From NCBI RefSeq assembly GCF_003201595.1, contig NZ_QJJS01000003.1:40979-104978 (forward strand): a stretch of 64,000 nt of DNA. The letters run 5' to 3'. Positions within the stretch are counted from its first letter, which is position 1, and every line of letters begins with the position of its first letter. The notes under the pieces were generated by a model that had not been told where the DNA came from, ran no database searches, and was given only the letters and a program-made list of their open reading frames with translations. Source of the stretch: Sphaerotilus hippei (GTDB lineage: Bacteria; Pseudomonadota; Gammaproteobacteria; Burkholderiales; Burkholderiaceae_C). Of this stretch, positions 27,655 to 37,006 are shown piece after piece. The translations under genes and the position numbers were made by a program.

Positions 27655-28767
27655 TCAGCCGAAGGACGGCGTCGCGGCCCCCGAGGGGTCGGTGCGCAGG
27701 TGATCGTGCCAGGCCGTGAGGCGCCGCCTCAGGGCCCGGTCCAGCGGGATCAACGCCGCGGCCACGGCGACCGAGCCCAGCGCGGTGACCGCCGTCTGCG
27801 CGACCGGGCCCAGGCCCGCCACGCCCGGGATCTCGTACATCAGGCGATAGACCGGGAAGTGCACCACGTACAGCGGGTAGGACAGCTCGCCCAGCCGCGT
27901 GCAGGCCGCCCGCATCGGCCCCTGTTCGATGGCCAGCGTGCTGGCGGCCCAGATCGCCAGCGGAGCGACGACCAGGGAGACCGCGAGCGCGATGGCGCCG
28001 CTCTTGGTCATGAACGACAGGAACATCAGGCCCACCAGCCCGAGCGCCAGCCCGCGTGGCGGCGTGCCCAGGCGCCGGCCATGCCGGCAGATCAGCACGC
28101 CCATGAAAAATCCGGCCGTCACCCGCGGAAAACCGTAGATGAAATTCGCCTGGCCCCACCCCGGATTGACCTCCATGATGGCCAGCGTGCAGCCGATGAA
28201 GAGCGCCAGCGTCGCGGCGGTGAAGGCCACGAGATTGAGCCGCTTCCAGTGCGCCATGCACAGGAAGAACACCACGTTGACGAACAGCTCGAAGAACAGC
28301 GACCACGCCGGGCCGTTCAGCGGGAATATCTCGCCGCTGATGCCGGTATCGCCGAAAGGCCAGAAGGAACTGTTGAAATAAGGCAGCAGCAGCATGCCCA
28401 GCATCGCGGCATTCATCATCTCGACCGGATTGATGGTGCCGGGTCGGGTATTGACGTAGAGCACCGCCGCGAGCATGCCCAGCACCAGCCCGCACAGGTA
28501 GAGCGGGCCCAGGCGGATCAGGCGCTGGATGAAGAAGTGGCCGATGCCCATGCCTTGCCGGATCTTGCCGTCGTAGCTGTGGCAGATGACCAGGCCCGAC
28601 AGGATGAAGAACAGGTCGACCGAGATCCAGGCCGCGCCGATCCAGTGGTGGCCGTTGAGCTGGCTGAAATGGAAGACCACCACCGCGATGGCGGCCAGGC
28701 CGCGGATGCCGTCCAGGAAATCGTATCGCTGCTTGCTGCGGGGGGGCGACGCCATGCGCTCGTTCAT
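27655..28767 (-). CDS. Acyltransferase 3 (OafA-like) membrane protein
   Basis: A 370-residue integral membrane O-acyltransferase with about ten hydrophobic segments. The family motif YDFLDGIRGLAAIAVVVFHF near residue 20 contains the conserved Arg and His; AWSLFFELFVNVVFF and the late YPLYVVHFPVYRLMYEIPGV are also typical. Such enzymes add acetyl or other acyl groups to lipopolysaccharide, capsule or other surface glycans. The start at 28767 (MNERMASPPR) is preferred; residues upstream in frame lack membrane or family character. No glycan-synthesis neighbour is present, so the target is unknown. One of three such genes in the window. Confidence 0.88.
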   Translation of the reverse strand: MNERMASPPRSKQRYDFLDGIRGLAAIAVVVFHFSQLNGHHWIGAAWISVDLFFILSGLVICHSYDGKIRQGMGIGHFFIQRLIRLGPLYLCGLVLGMLAAVLYVNTRPGTINPVEMMNAAMLGMLLLPYFNSSFWPFGDTGISGEIFPLNGPAWSLFFELFVNVVFFLCMAHWKRLNLVAFTAATLALFIGCTLAIMEVNPGWGQANFIYGFPRVTAGFFMGVLICRHGRRLGTPPRGLALGLVGLMFLSFMTKSGAIALAVSLVVAPLAIWAASTLAIEQGPMRAACTRLGELSYPLYVVHFPVYRLMYEIPGVAGLGPVAQTAVTALGSVAVAAALIPLDRALRRRLTAWHDHLRTDPSGAATPSFG

Positions 28768-28994
28768 TTCGGTATCGGTCGATCGGCCGTATCGGCCAGG
28801 CACAGGAAAACCCGGTGGGAGTGCCTTGATGATAATTTGGGCAGGGTATTTTCCGGTTTCAGATCGGTGCTCCGGCTTCGTCGTCTTGCAGGGCGTGGCC
28901 GCGGGGGGCGGCGGACGTGACAGCATGAAAACGCGAAAATCCGTCATCTGGCGTGGGCATAATCGATCGCTTCGCGACTCCAGCCATCCTCGCC

Positions 28995-30182
28995 ATGCCG
29001 CTCGACGTCACGATCCTTGAACAACTGGCCTGGCCCGTCACGGTGATGGCCGCCTGGCTGGCCGGTGAGCTCGGCCACCGCTGGACCGGCCTGCCGCGCA
29101 TCAGCCTCTACGGCCTGGTCGGCTTCCTGCTCGCCTCGCCGCAGGTGGGCGTGCTGCCCGCCCGGCACAGCGACGTGATGCTGCTGCTGGCCGACATCGC
29201 CTTCGGGCTGATCCTGTTCGAGCTGGGCTACCGCATCAACCTGCGCTGGCTGCGCTGCAACCCGTGGATCGCGGTGATGGGGCTGGTCGAGTCGCTGATC
29301 ACCTTCATCGCGGTGGCCGCACTGGCGCTGTGGTGGGGGCAGCCCGCGACCACGGCGCTGCTGCTGGCGGCGCTGGCGATGTCGACCTCGCCGGCGGCGG
29401 TGCTGCGGGTGGTCAACGAACAGCGCTGCACCGGCCAGGTGACCGAGCGGGTGATGCACCTGTCGGCGCTCAACTGCGTGCTGTCGGTGCTGGTGTTCAA
29501 GGTCATCGTCGGCTGGGTGGTGCTCGAGACCTCGGGCAACGTCTGGCAGGCGCTGTCGAGCAGCGTGCTGGTGCTGGTGCTGTCGGCCGGGCTGGGCGCG
29601 CTGGCCGGGCTGGCGATGCCCTGGGTGCTGCGGGCCTCGGACCGCAGCCGTCCCGACGCCACGGTGGTCTTCGCGATCATGGTCGTGCTGCTGGTGGCCG
29701 TGGTGCATGCGCTGCGCCTGTCGCCGGTGCTGGCCACGCTGACCTTCGGCCTGCTGGCCCGCCACCGCAGGCTGGTGCTCAGCCAGGCGCAACGCAACTT
29801 CGGCCCGCTCGGCGACCTGCTGGCCATCGTGCTGTTCGTGTTCATCGCCGCGACGCTGGAGTGGTCCAAGGTGGCCGCCGGCCTGGGCCTGGGGCTGGCG
29901 CTGGTGCTCGTGCGGGCCTGCACCAAGACGCTGGGCGTGGCGGCGTTCTCGCGGGTCAGCGGCGTGTCCTGGCGCAAGGGCCTGCTGAGCGGCCTGGCGA
30001 TGACACCGATCTCGGTCTTCGTCATCCTGGTGCTCGAGCAGACCCGTTTCCTGGGCGTGGACCTGGTCGACCAGCTCGCGCCGCTGGGGGCGGCGACGCT
30101 GCTGCTGGACATCTTCGGGCCGGTGCTGACGCAGCGTGCCCTGGTCTGGGCCGGAGAGGCCCACCCCGAGGAGGGCCGCTGA
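28995..30182 (+). CDS. Cation:proton antiporter (CPA2-like)
   Basis: A 395-residue membrane protein with about twelve hydrophobic segments resembling Na+/H+ or K+/H+ exchangers of the CPA2 family: [61 protein letters not shown] (in place of the usual T-S/A-A motif) and [18 protein letters not shown]. No RCK/TrkA nucleotide-binding tail is present. ATG 28995 ([13 protein letters not shown]) is chosen; a GTG 14 codons upstream is possible. One base separates its stop from the YbdK start, so the two are one operon. Confidence 0.82.
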   Translation: MPLDVTILEQLAWPVTVMAAWLAGELGHRWTGLPRISLYGLVGFLLASPQVGVLPARHSDVMLLLADIAFGLILFELGYRINLRWLRCNPWIAVMGLVESLITFIAVAALALWWGQPATTALLLAALAMSTSPAAVLRVVNEQRCTGQVTERVMHLSALNCVLSVLVFKVIVGWVVLETSGNVWQALSSSVLVLVLSAGLGALAGLAMPWVLRASDRSRPDATVVFAIMVVLLVAVVHALRLSPVLATLTFGLLARHRRLVLSQAQRNFGPLGDLLAIVLFVFIAATLEWSKVAAGLGLGLALVLVRACTKTLGVAAFSRVSGVSWRKGLLSGLAMTPISVFVILVLEQTRFLGVDLVDQLAPLGAATLLLDIFGPVLTQRALVWAGEAHPEEGR

Positions 30183-30183
30183 G

Positions 30184-31317
30184 ATGCCGCTGGAAACCTT
30201 CAAGGCCTCCCGGCCGCTGACCCTCGGCGTCGAGCTGGAGCTGCAGCTGGTCAGCCTGAGCGACTTCGACCTGGTCGCGGCGAGCCAGGACATGCTGGCG
30301 CTGCTCGGCCGCGCGCCGTTCCCCGGCACGGTCACGCCCGAGATCACCGAGAGCATGATCGAGATCGCCACCGACGTGCACACCCGCCACGACGAGCTGC
30401 TCGCCCAGCTCGTGCGGGTGCGCGATGCCCTGGTGGCCGCCGGTGACCGGCTCAACATCGGCCTGTGCGGCGGCGGCACCCATCCGTTCCAGCGCTGGAC
30501 CGAGCGGCGCATCTACCCCAAGCCGCGCTTCAAGGAGGTCTCGACGCTCTACGGCTACCTGGCGCGCCAGTTCACCATCTTCGGCCAGCATGTGCACGTG
30601 GGCTGCGAGAGCGGGGACGACGCGATGTTCCTGCTGCATGCGCTCAACCGCTACGTGCCGCACTTCATCGCGCTGTCGGCGTCGTCGCCGTACGTGCAGG
30701 GGCAGGACACGCTGTTCCAGTCGGCCCGGCTGAACTCGGTGTTCGCTTTCCCGCTCAGCGGCCGGGCGCCGTTCCTGCTGAGCTGGCAGGACTTCGAGGA
30801 GCGTTATTTCGCCAAGATGGAGCACACCGGCGTGGTGCGCAGCATGAAGGACTTCTACTGGGACATCCGCCCCAAGCCGGAGTTCGGCACCATCGAGCTG
30901 CGGGTCTGCGACACGCCGCTGGCGGTCGACCGCGCCGCCGCGCTGGCGGCCTACCTGCAGGCGCTGTGCCGCCACCTGCTGCAGCGCCGCGAGCCCGATC
31001 CGCAGGAGGACGACTACCTCGTCTACAACTACAACCGCTTCCAGGCCTGCCGCTTCGGCCTCGACGGCGTGGCGGTGCATCCCCGCAGCTACGAGCCGCT
31101 GCCGCTGCGCGAGGACATCCTTCAGACCTTGCAGGCACTGCGGCCGCACTTCACCGCGCTGGGCAGCGAGGCGGGCATGGAGCACCTGGTGCGCGGCCTG
31201 CAGGAAGGCGGGGACGCCGCCTGGCTGCGGACCCAGCAGGACCGGCGTGGCAGCGTCGAGGGGGTCGTCGATGCGGCGCTGGAGCGTTTTCGCGCCCCGG
31301 TCGTTGCGTCCGCCTGA
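30184..31317 (+). CDS. ybdK: YbdK-family carboxylate-amine ligase
   Basis: A 377-residue protein of the GCS2/YbdK family (glutamate-cysteine ligase-like, ATP-dependent carboxylate-amine ligation); E. coli YbdK has 372 residues and weak glutamate-cysteine ligase activity, true substrate uncertain. Seen: [15 protein letters not shown] with the metal-binding Glu residues, [46 protein letters not shown] and [16 protein letters not shown]. Complete and standard. It is translationally close to the antiporter gene upstream and convergent with an unknown membrane-protein gene downstream. Confidence 0.92.
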   Translation: MPLETFKASRPLTLGVELELQLVSLSDFDLVAASQDMLALLGRAPFPGTVTPEITESMIEIATDVHTRHDELLAQLVRVRDALVAAGDRLNIGLCGGGTHPFQRWTERRIYPKPRFKEVSTLYGYLARQFTIFGQHVHVGCESGDDAMFLLHALNRYVPHFIALSASSPYVQGQDTLFQSARLNSVFAFPLSGRAPFLLSWQDFEERYFAKMEHTGVVRSMKDFYWDIRPKPEFGTIELRVCDTPLAVDRAAALAAYLQALCRHLLQRREPDPQEDDYLVYNYNRFQACRFGLDGVAVHPRSYEPLPLREDILQTLQALRPHFTALGSEAGMEHLVRGLQEGGDAAWLRTQQDRRGSVEGVVDAALERFRAPVVASA

Positions 31318-31323
31318 GCGCCG

Positions 31324-32538
31324 TCAGAACTCGACCACGTCGACCGTCACGCCGCGGGTGGCCAGGCTCCAGCGCGCGCGCGTGGCCTCGTCGCGGCTGG
31401 TGAACGGCCACCACACGGCGTGGCAACTGCCGTCGCGTCCGGTCATCAGCTCGGTGCGGCTGGGCGGGTCGGTCGGGCCGTGGCGCTGCTGGGCCACCTG
31501 CATGCGCTCGAACAGCTCCTTGCAGCGTGCGGTGGTGTGCGGGCCGCGGCTGACCAGCGCGTAGTAGCCCGGGGGGGGCGGGTCGACCCGGGGGGCGCTG
31601 GCCGGGGCCGCCGAGGCCGCCGGCATGGGGCCGGACGCCGCGGTGCGACCCTCGACGGCCGCGGAGGCGGCTTCGGCCGTCCCGTCGGGGACGCCGCTGG
31701 CGGCCGGGCTGGTCGGCTCGGCGCTGGCCGCTGTCGCCACTTTGTCCACTTCCGCAGCGCTGGCCGCACGGGCGGCCGAGGCGGCGACCGAGGCCGCTGG
31801 CGCCGCTGCATGGGCGGCCGCGCCCCCTGTGGCACCGGGCCACCAGCGCCAGGCGGCCGCCGGCAGCAGGATCAGCAGCAGCGCGAGGCCGGCGGCCGCG
31901 GCGATGCGCCGACGGCTCAGCCGGCGCCGGCCCAGCACGACGGGCCGGCCGCCGCCGGCGGGGGCGATGAGCAGGCGCTGGCGGTCCTCGCCGGAAGCGC
32001 CCGTGCGCACGATGGCCGCGGTCAGCAGGTGCAGCCAGACCGTTTCGGTGCCGTCGCCGCCGCCGGGGGGGGGCTCGACCGCCACTTCCCGGCAGGGCCA
32101 GTCGGCCTCGCCGGGCGGCTCGGTGCTGCCGTGCCGGGCGGCCCAGCGGGCCACCTGGGCCGGTGACCAGGGGGCGATGAAATCTTCGGTGAAGGCCGGC
32201 TGCAGCCGGTCCGCCCCGGCCTCGGTGTCCGCCGTGATGCCGCCGAGCCGCGGCGGCAGGCGCGAGCGCAGCGCCCGGATGGCCGAGCGCCAGGCCTGGC
32301 GCAGCGCGTGCAGCCGGCCCGGCGACGAGGCGGTGGGGGCGGCCGCTGCCTCGGTCACCTCGGTCACTCCGGTGGTGGCCTGCTGCTGCGCCGGGTCGGC
32401 GCCGCCGACCCGGCGGAACGGCAGCCTGACGGTGCCGATGGCCCCGATCTGGTTGAGCTGCAGGCGTTCGGCCAGCGGCAGGCGGTGCTGCCAGGACAGC
32501 ACCTGCGTGGCGACTTCCTTCAGGCGCGACGCGTCCAT
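31324..32538 (-). CDS. Unknown single-pass membrane protein with Ala-rich middle region
   Basis: I do not recognise a family. The 404-residue protein has a soluble N-terminal part (begins MDASRLKEVATQVLSWQHRLP), a charged SRRR stretch, one transmembrane segment (about 217-238, AAAGLALLLILLPAAAWRWW), then an Ala/Ser/Pro-rich low-complexity stretch and a C-terminal region GYYALVSRGPHTTARCKELF ending in WSLATRGVTVDVVEF. The latter resembles a short SPOR-like fold. With the basic residues before the membrane segment the N-terminus should be cytoplasmic and the tail periplasmic. It lies seven bases downstream of the EAL regulator gene on the same strand, so the pair is one unit. Confidence 0.7.
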   Translation of the reverse strand: MDASRLKEVATQVLSWQHRLPLAERLQLNQIGAIGTVRLPFRRVGGADPAQQQATTGVTEVTEAAAAPTASSPGRLHALRQAWRSAIRALRSRLPPRLGGITADTEAGADRLQPAFTEDFIAPWSPAQVARWAARHGSTEPPGEADWPCREVAVEPPPGGGDGTETVWLHLLTAAIVRTGASGEDRQRLLIAPAGGGRPVVLGRRRLSRRRIAAAAGLALLLILLPAAAWRWWPGATGGAAAHAAAPAASVAASAARAASAAEVDKVATAASAEPTSPAASGVPDGTAEAASAAVEGRTAASGPMPAASAAPASAPRVDPPPPGYYALVSRGPHTTARCKELFERMQVAQQRHGPTDPPSRTELMTGRDGSCHAVWWPFTSRDEATRARWSLATRGVTVDVVEF

Positions 32539-32545
32539 GCGGGCC

Positions 32546-33763
32546 TCAGCCGAGGGCCGGTGGAATCCAGCCGGCCAGCCACGCGGCCAGGGCCGGGCGC
32601 GGCAGCGGGCGGGCGATCAGGTAGCCCTGGCCCAGGTCGCAGCCCAGGGCCTGCAGGGCCCGCCACTGCTCCAGGGTCTCGATGCCTTCGGCCAGCACCT
32701 TCAGGTGCAGGTCGTGGCCCAGGCCGATGGTGCGTCGCACGATCGCGTCGGCGCTGGCGCTGCTGCCCAGGCCCTGGACGAACTGGCGGTCGATCTTCAG
32801 CTCGGTGAACGGCAGCTTCTGCAGCTGCTCCATCGACGAATAACCGACGCCGAAGTCGTCGATCGCCAGGTGGATGCCCTTGAGCCGCAGGCGCGTGAGG
32901 ATGTCCAGCGCGGTGATGGGTTCACCCGACAGCGAGGTCTCGGTGAGCTCGAAGGCGATGTGCCGCGCCGGAATGCGCAGCTCGGCCAGCCGCTGCATCA
33001 CCCGGTCGGGAAACGAGACCTCGGTCAGCGCCTCGGGCGGCAGGTTGATGGAGACGGTGGGCAGCGCCATGCCCTGCCGGAAACATTCGGCGCAGTCGTG
33101 CAGCGTGGCCTGCAGCACCGCTTCGGTCAGCTCCAGCGCCAGGCCCTCGGATTCGGCCATGCGGATGAAGGCGTCGGGGTAGAGCAGGCCGTGGTCCGGA
33201 TGCTGCCAGCGCACCAGCGCCTCGATGCCGGTCACCGCCCCGTCGCTCAGGCGCACCTGGGGCTGGTAGTGCATCACCAGCTGGCCGCGCGCCATGCCCT
33301 CGCGCAGCGCCTGGGCGCTGAGCTGCGGCCGGGCGGGTGCGCGTGCCACCGGGCTCGCGCGCTCGTCCAGGCCCGGCAGGCAGCGCTTGAGCAGCGCCAT
33401 CAGCTCGGGGACCCGCAGCGGCTTGGCCAGGTGGCCGACCATGTTCAGGCCCTCGGCCTCGCCGAGCCGGTGGGCCGTCTCGAGCACGCGGGCATCGAAG
33501 CCGCTGATCAGCACGATGCCGGCCCGGGTGCCGAGCGCGGCGAGCTCCCGCAGCACCTCGATGCCGTCGCGATCGGGCATCGACAGGTCCAGCACGATGA
33601 TCGACAGCTCGGGCACATGGAAGGACTGCAGCGTGGCCGCGTCGGTGGTGGTCTGCACGTCGTAGCCGGCGTGCCGGGCGATCTCGCCGATCAGCTCGCA
33701 CATGGTCGGCTCGTCATCGATCACCAGCAGCTTGCGTCGCGGCGTGGAGGAGCTGGATGTCAT
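32546..33763 (-). CDS. Response regulator with EAL phosphodiesterase output
   Basis: A 405-residue protein: N-terminal receiver (pocket LLVIDDEPTM, phospho-acceptor Asp 59 in VLDLSMPD, Lys 114 in HLAKPL) joined by a Pro/Ala linker to an EAL domain. EAL catalytic elements are intact: E181 in IEALVRW, SINLPPEAL, ELTETSLS, AIDDFGVGYSS, ELKIDRQFV and LAEGIET. It should hydrolyse the second messenger c-di-GMP under phosphorylation control; there is no GGDEF domain. The start at 33763 (MTSSSSTPRRK) is taken because upstream codons are antisense-like. No kinase is adjacent; the only downstream gene is the unknown membrane protein, seven bases away. Confidence 0.92.
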   Translation of the reverse strand: MTSSSSTPRRKLLVIDDEPTMCELIGEIARHAGYDVQTTTDAATLQSFHVPELSIIVLDLSMPDRDGIEVLRELAALGTRAGIVLISGFDARVLETAHRLGEAEGLNMVGHLAKPLRVPELMALLKRCLPGLDERASPVARAPARPQLSAQALREGMARGQLVMHYQPQVRLSDGAVTGIEALVRWQHPDHGLLYPDAFIRMAESEGLALELTEAVLQATLHDCAECFRQGMALPTVSINLPPEALTEVSFPDRVMQRLAELRIPARHIAFELTETSLSGEPITALDILTRLRLKGIHLAIDDFGVGYSSMEQLQKLPFTELKIDRQFVQGLGSSASADAIVRRTIGLGHDLHLKVLAEGIETLEQWRALQALGCDLGQGYLIARPLPRPALAAWLAGWIPPALG

Positions 33764-33838
33764 CGTGGTGCAGGCGTGGTCGGTGGCAGGGACCATGCGC
33801 CCCGGGGATCCGGGCCGCAAGTTCCAGCATCATCGCCT

Positions 33839-33860
33839 GACTGACCGTTTCCGGTCGGTC
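33839..33860. terminator. Hairpin between the quinone reductase and EAL genes
   Basis: GACTGACCG (33839-33847), loop TTTC, then CGGTCGGTC (33852-33860) form a nine-base-pair stem with one G-T pair. It lies between the quinone reductase stop (33924) and the EAL start (33763), both on the minus strand, and could end transcription of the former. There is no T-run. Confidence 0.35.
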
Positions 33861-33923
33861 CAATTGCGGCCTGACCCCATGCGTCATCCGCGTATCGCGG
33901 CGGGGGCGCGACGGCGGCCCGGC

Positions 33924-34523
33924 TCAGCGGGCTGCGGCACCGAGCCGGCCGAGCTGGCGCAGCCAGTCCGCACGGGCCGACTCGTCGAGGGACTCGACCG
34001 ATCCGATCAGCGTCTCGTGCACCGGGGCGATGCCGACGAAACCCAGGATGTTGCGCTCCAGGGCGCGCACGCTGTGTGCCCGGAAGTACCAGCGGTAGAC
34101 CAGCGCGGGCATGCCCATCGTGACCACCACCCGCGCCGAGCGGCCGCTCAGCAGCTTGTGCCCCATCGGATGGGCGGCGGCGTCGGCATCGTCCGGGCGG
34201 CCCAGCGCGAAGCCCGGCCGCGCCACCTGCTCCAGGAACGCCTTGACCAGGGCCGGCATGTCGCCCAGCCACAGCGGGAAGAACAGCACCAGGTGCTGCG
34301 CCCACAGGATGGCCTGCTGCGCCGGCAGCAGGCCTGCCGGCACGGGCTCGTCCTGCCACTGCGCCTGGCTGCGCAGCAGCGGGAAATCCAGCTCGCCGAT
34401 CGTCACGGTGCGCACCTCGTGGCCGGCGCCACGGGCCCCGTCGGCGTAGGCCTGTGCCAGCGCATGGCCCAGGTGCGGCCGGCTGAGGTCGGGGTGACCT
34501 TGCAGGATCAGGATGCGGCTCAT
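33924..34523 (-). CDS. NAD(P)H quinone oxidoreductase, flavodoxin-like
   Basis: A 199-residue flavodoxin-fold protein of the NQO1/MdaB/KefF-like group. Seen: ILILQGHPD near residue 3 (FMN phosphate loop region), HLVLFFPLWLGDMPALVKAFLEQV and RSARVVVTMGMP-LVYRWYF. It should reduce quinones with two electrons using FMN or FAD and NAD(P)H. The start at 34523 (MSRILILQG) is the family start. A perfect inverted repeat lies 58-77 bases upstream and may be a regulatory site. Confidence 0.88.
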   Translation of the reverse strand: MSRILILQGHPDLSRPHLGHALAQAYADGARGAGHEVRTVTIGELDFPLLRSQAQWQDEPVPAGLLPAQQAILWAQHLVLFFPLWLGDMPALVKAFLEQVARPGFALGRPDDADAAAHPMGHKLLSGRSARVVVTMGMPALVYRWYFRAHSVRALERNILGFVGIAPVHETLIGSVESLDESARADWLRQLGRLGAAAR

Positions 34524-34580
34524 GGTCGACCTCACCGGACGGGCAGGAAGTCCCGATCCTGCTCCGACCGCCAGCCGCCC

Positions 34581-34600
34581 CGCTTGAGAGGGGTCAAGCG
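34581..34600. promoter_or_regulatory. Inverted repeat upstream of the quinone reductase gene
   Basis: CGCTTGA (34581-34587), six bases GAGGGG, then TCAAGCG (34594-34600): a perfect seven-base-arm repeat between the thioesterase stop (34629) and the quinone reductase start (34523). It could be an operator for the downstream gene or a stem ending the upstream one; no T-run supports the second reading. Confidence 0.35.
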
Positions 34601-34628
34601 ATGGCGGCGTGGTGGCCCGTCGGGACCT

Positions 34629-35120
34629 TCAGCTGACGATGTAGGCCGCCGCGCCGGTGGCGATCAGCTCGCCGCCGTCGTTGTGCAGCTTCATCAGCGT
34701 CGAGGCGACCCGTCCGCCCAGCCGGGTGATCTCGGCGCTGGCGATGAAATGCCGCCCCAGGCCCTGGCGCAGGTAGTCGACCCGCAGGTCGATGGTGCCC
34801 ACGCGTGCGAAGCGATGCAGCACCTGGGGGGTGCTCTCGTCGGCGTGGCGTTCGGCGATCGCCAGCACCAGCGCGTTGCCCGCGGTCGCGTCGAGCACGG
34901 CGGAGATCACGCCCCCGTGCAGCCGGCCGTGCAGATAGTGGCCCACCAGGTCGGGGCGCATGTCAAAGCGCATGCTGAAGCGCGCCGGGTCCATCGAGAC
35001 GACCTTCAGCCCCAGCACCTGGTTGAAGCAGATGCGCTGCTCGAACAGCTCGGTCAGCGAGGCCTCGAGGCGGGCCTGTTCTTCGGCGCTGCGGCGCGGG
35101 GCATCGGAGCTGTGGGGCAT
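34629..35120 (-). CDS. Hotdog-fold thioesterase (PaaI/YiiD-like)
   Basis: A 163-residue hotdog thioesterase that would hydrolyse an acyl-CoA. The family region is HYLHGRLHGGVISAVLDATA near residue 66 (HGG loop and helix with the catalytic Asp), followed by GTIDLRVDYLRQGLG and ITRLGGRVASTLMKLHNDGG. It lacks any signal peptide. The start at 35120 (MPHSSDAPRR) follows conserved length; longer in-frame extensions upstream are Arg/Pro-rich and probably not coding. Substrate unknown; not in an obvious catabolic cluster. Confidence 0.82.
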   Translation of the reverse strand: MPHSSDAPRRSAEEQARLEASLTELFEQRICFNQVLGLKVVSMDPARFSMRFDMRPDLVGHYLHGRLHGGVISAVLDATAGNALVLAIAERHADESTPQVLHRFARVGTIDLRVDYLRQGLGRHFIASAEITRLGGRVASTLMKLHNDGGELIATGAAAYIVS

Positions 35121-35224
35121 GCGGAGGGGTCCGGGCTGCGGTGGTGCGGCCCATCGTAGCCCAGCCGCGGCCCCGCCGCTGTCGCCTGGGCGTCGCGGTC
35201 CGGTGGCTGCGCTATCGTTCGGGC

Positions 35225-36010
35225 ATGCAAGCCCCTCCGTCCCCGCCTGGGTCCGCCAGTGCCGCTGCCGAGCCGCGTCTGCCGCTGCTGGATGCGCTGC
35301 GTGGACTGGCCATGCTGTGGATGACCGCCTTCCACCTGGCCTTCGACCTGAACCACTTCGGCCTGATGCCACCGCAGCGTTTCCTGGACGATGCGTTCTG
35401 GACCGGCCAGCGCGTGGCGATCCTGTCGATCTTCCTGTTCTGCGCCGGGGCCGGCCAGGCGGTGGCACAGGCTCAGTCGGTGAGCTGGCCCCGCTTCTGG
35501 CGTCGCTGGCGCCTGCTGCTGGGTGCCGCGGTGCTGGTCAGTGCCGGGTCGGCGCTGATGTTCCCGCAGCGCTGGATCAGCTCCGGCGTGCTGCACGGCC
35601 TGCTGCTGATGGTGCTGGGCGCCCGCCTGCTCGCGCCGGCCTGCCGGGGCCGGCGCGGTGACCTGCTGCTGCCGCTGCTGGCGCTGACGGCGTTCGTGCT
35701 GCCGCTGCTGTGGTCCTCGCCGTGGTTCGACAGCCGCTGGACCTGGTGGATCGGCCTGGGCACGCACAAGCCGCCCACCGAGGACCATGTGCCGCTGCTG
35801 CCGTGGTCCGGCGTGCTGCTGCTCGGGCTGTGGGCGGGGCGCCTGGTGCTGCGCCGGCGGACCGAAGGGGAGATGGCCGCCGGCTCGCCCGGACCTGTCA
35901 CCCGGCCGGTGCGCGCACTGGCCTGGCTCGGACGCCATTCGCTGGGCTACTACCTGCTGCACCAGCCGGTGCTGATCGCGGCGCTGACGGCCTGGACGGC
36001 GCTGGCCTGA
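35225..36010 (+). CDS. DUF1624 (heparan-alpha-glucosaminide acetyltransferase-like) membrane protein
   Basis: A 261-residue inner-membrane protein with about seven hydrophobic segments. It begins with RLPLLDALRGLAMLWMTAFH, the acyltransferase-like opening of DUF1624 proteins, and later has VLHGLLLMVLGARLL, HVPLLPWSGVLLLGLW (the family's P-W-G motif) and ends LGRHSLGYYLLHQPVLI. Related proteins transfer acetyl groups across membranes; the substrate here is unknown. ATG 35225 is the first start before the conserved block. Convergent with the PpiC-type gene over a terminator. Confidence 0.85.
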   Translation: MQAPPSPPGSASAAAEPRLPLLDALRGLAMLWMTAFHLAFDLNHFGLMPPQRFLDDAFWTGQRVAILSIFLFCAGAGQAVAQAQSVSWPRFWRRWRLLLGAAVLVSAGSALMFPQRWISSGVLHGLLLMVLGARLLAPACRGRRGDLLLPLLALTAFVLPLLWSSPWFDSRWTWWIGLGTHKPPTEDHVPLLPWSGVLLLGLWAGRLVLRRRTEGEMAAGSPGPVTRPVRALAWLGRHSLGYYLLHQPVLIAALTAWTALA

Positions 36011-36027
36011 GGCTGCATGCGGACGTG

Positions 36028-36049
36028 AAAAAGGGCGCCGCGGCGCCCT
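36028..36049 (-). terminator. Rho-independent terminator for the PpiC-type gene
   Basis: On the minus strand the 18-base palindrome AGGGCGCCGCGGCGCCCT (36032-36049) forms a strong stem and is followed by TTTTT (36032-36028). It lies about 20 bases after the stop of the isomerase gene and ends the yciB-bolA-PpiC block. Confidence 0.8.
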
Positions 36050-36070
36050 GGATGCGGATGGCCCGCAGGC

Positions 36071-36874
36071 TCACTCGCTGAACTTGTAGTCGGTGCGGGC
36101 CTTGGCCTTCAGGTCGTCGCGGAACTTGGCCAGCTTCTGCTGCTGCAGGCGCTGCGCCAGCTGCGGCTTGACTTCCTCGAACGACGGGAACTGCGCCTCG
36201 CGCACGTCCTCGAGCAGGATGACGTGGAAGCCGAACTGGCTCTTGACCGGCGTCTCGGTGAACTTGCCCTTCTCGAGCTGGGTCATGGCCTGGGAGAACT
36301 CGGGCACGTAGTTGCCCGGGGCCGCCCAGTCGAGGTCACCACCGTTCTGGGCCGAGCCCGGATCCTTGGATGCCTTCCTGGCCAGGTCCTCGAACTTGGC
36401 GCCGGCCTTCAGCTGCGCGACCAGGTCCTTGGCCTCTTCTTCCTTCTCGACCAGGATGTGGCGGGCGCGGAATTCCTTCTCGCCGGCCTGGCCACGGGCC
36501 TTGTCGTACTCGGCACGGGCTTCGGCGTCGCTGACCGCGGCGGTCTTCTGGTAGTCGTTGAACAGCTCGCGGATCAGGATGCTCTGGCGCGCGATGTCCA
36601 TCTGCACCTTGTACTCGGGGCTGCGCTGCAGGCCGCGGCGTTCGGCTTCCTGCAGGAAGATCTCGCGCAGCACCAGCTCGTCCTTGATCTGGCGCTCGAG
36701 TTCCGGCGTGCGCGGCTGGCCGCCTTGTTTGGTGACCTGCTCGACGAACGATTCGAAGCGGGCCTTGGGCACGGCCTTGCCGTTGACGATGGCGATGTTC
36801 TGAGCCGAGGCGAGCGCCGGCAGCAAGGCGGCTGCAAGGGCGACAGCGGACACGGCGATCGAGAGCTTCTTCAT
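36071..36874 (-). CDS. Periplasmic peptidyl-prolyl isomerase, PpiC/parvulin type
   Basis: A 267-residue exported foldase. Signal peptide (KKLSIAVSAVALAAALLPALASA, cleavage before QNI), a helical SurA-N-like region with QTPELERQIKDELVLRE-type charged helices, then the parvulin domain (about 130-235): RARHILVEKEEEAKDLVAQL, FEDLARKASKDPGSAQNGGD, and PVKSQFGFHVILLEDV. Helps outer-membrane and periplasmic proteins fold. Last gene of the minus-strand set with bolA and yciB, though 132 bases separate it from bolA, so it may also have its own promoter. Confidence 0.93.
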   Translation of the reverse strand: MKKLSIAVSAVALAAALLPALASAQNIAIVNGKAVPKARFESFVEQVTKQGGQPRTPELERQIKDELVLREIFLQEAERRGLQRSPEYKVQMDIARQSILIRELFNDYQKTAAVSDAEARAEYDKARGQAGEKEFRARHILVEKEEEAKDLVAQLKAGAKFEDLARKASKDPGSAQNGGDLDWAAPGNYVPEFSQAMTQLEKGKFTETPVKSQFGFHVILLEDVREAQFPSFEEVKPQLAQRLQQQKLAKFRDDLKAKARTDYKFSE

Positions 36875-37006
36875 GGACGGTGGAACCTGTTCAGGGGATG
36901 GGACAGCCTCACCCCGGTGATCGGCAGGCCGGGCGGCCCGCAGCGGGGGGCGAGTTCGGGTCGGAGATCCCGGGTGGCGCGTGCAGGTCCTTGTGCGACC
37001 GGCCGC

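Noticed and set aside
28771..28797. Short TATCGG-type repeats upstream of the acyltransferase at 27655
   Set aside because: Copies are short and irregular and may arise by chance; not strong enough for a regulatory call.
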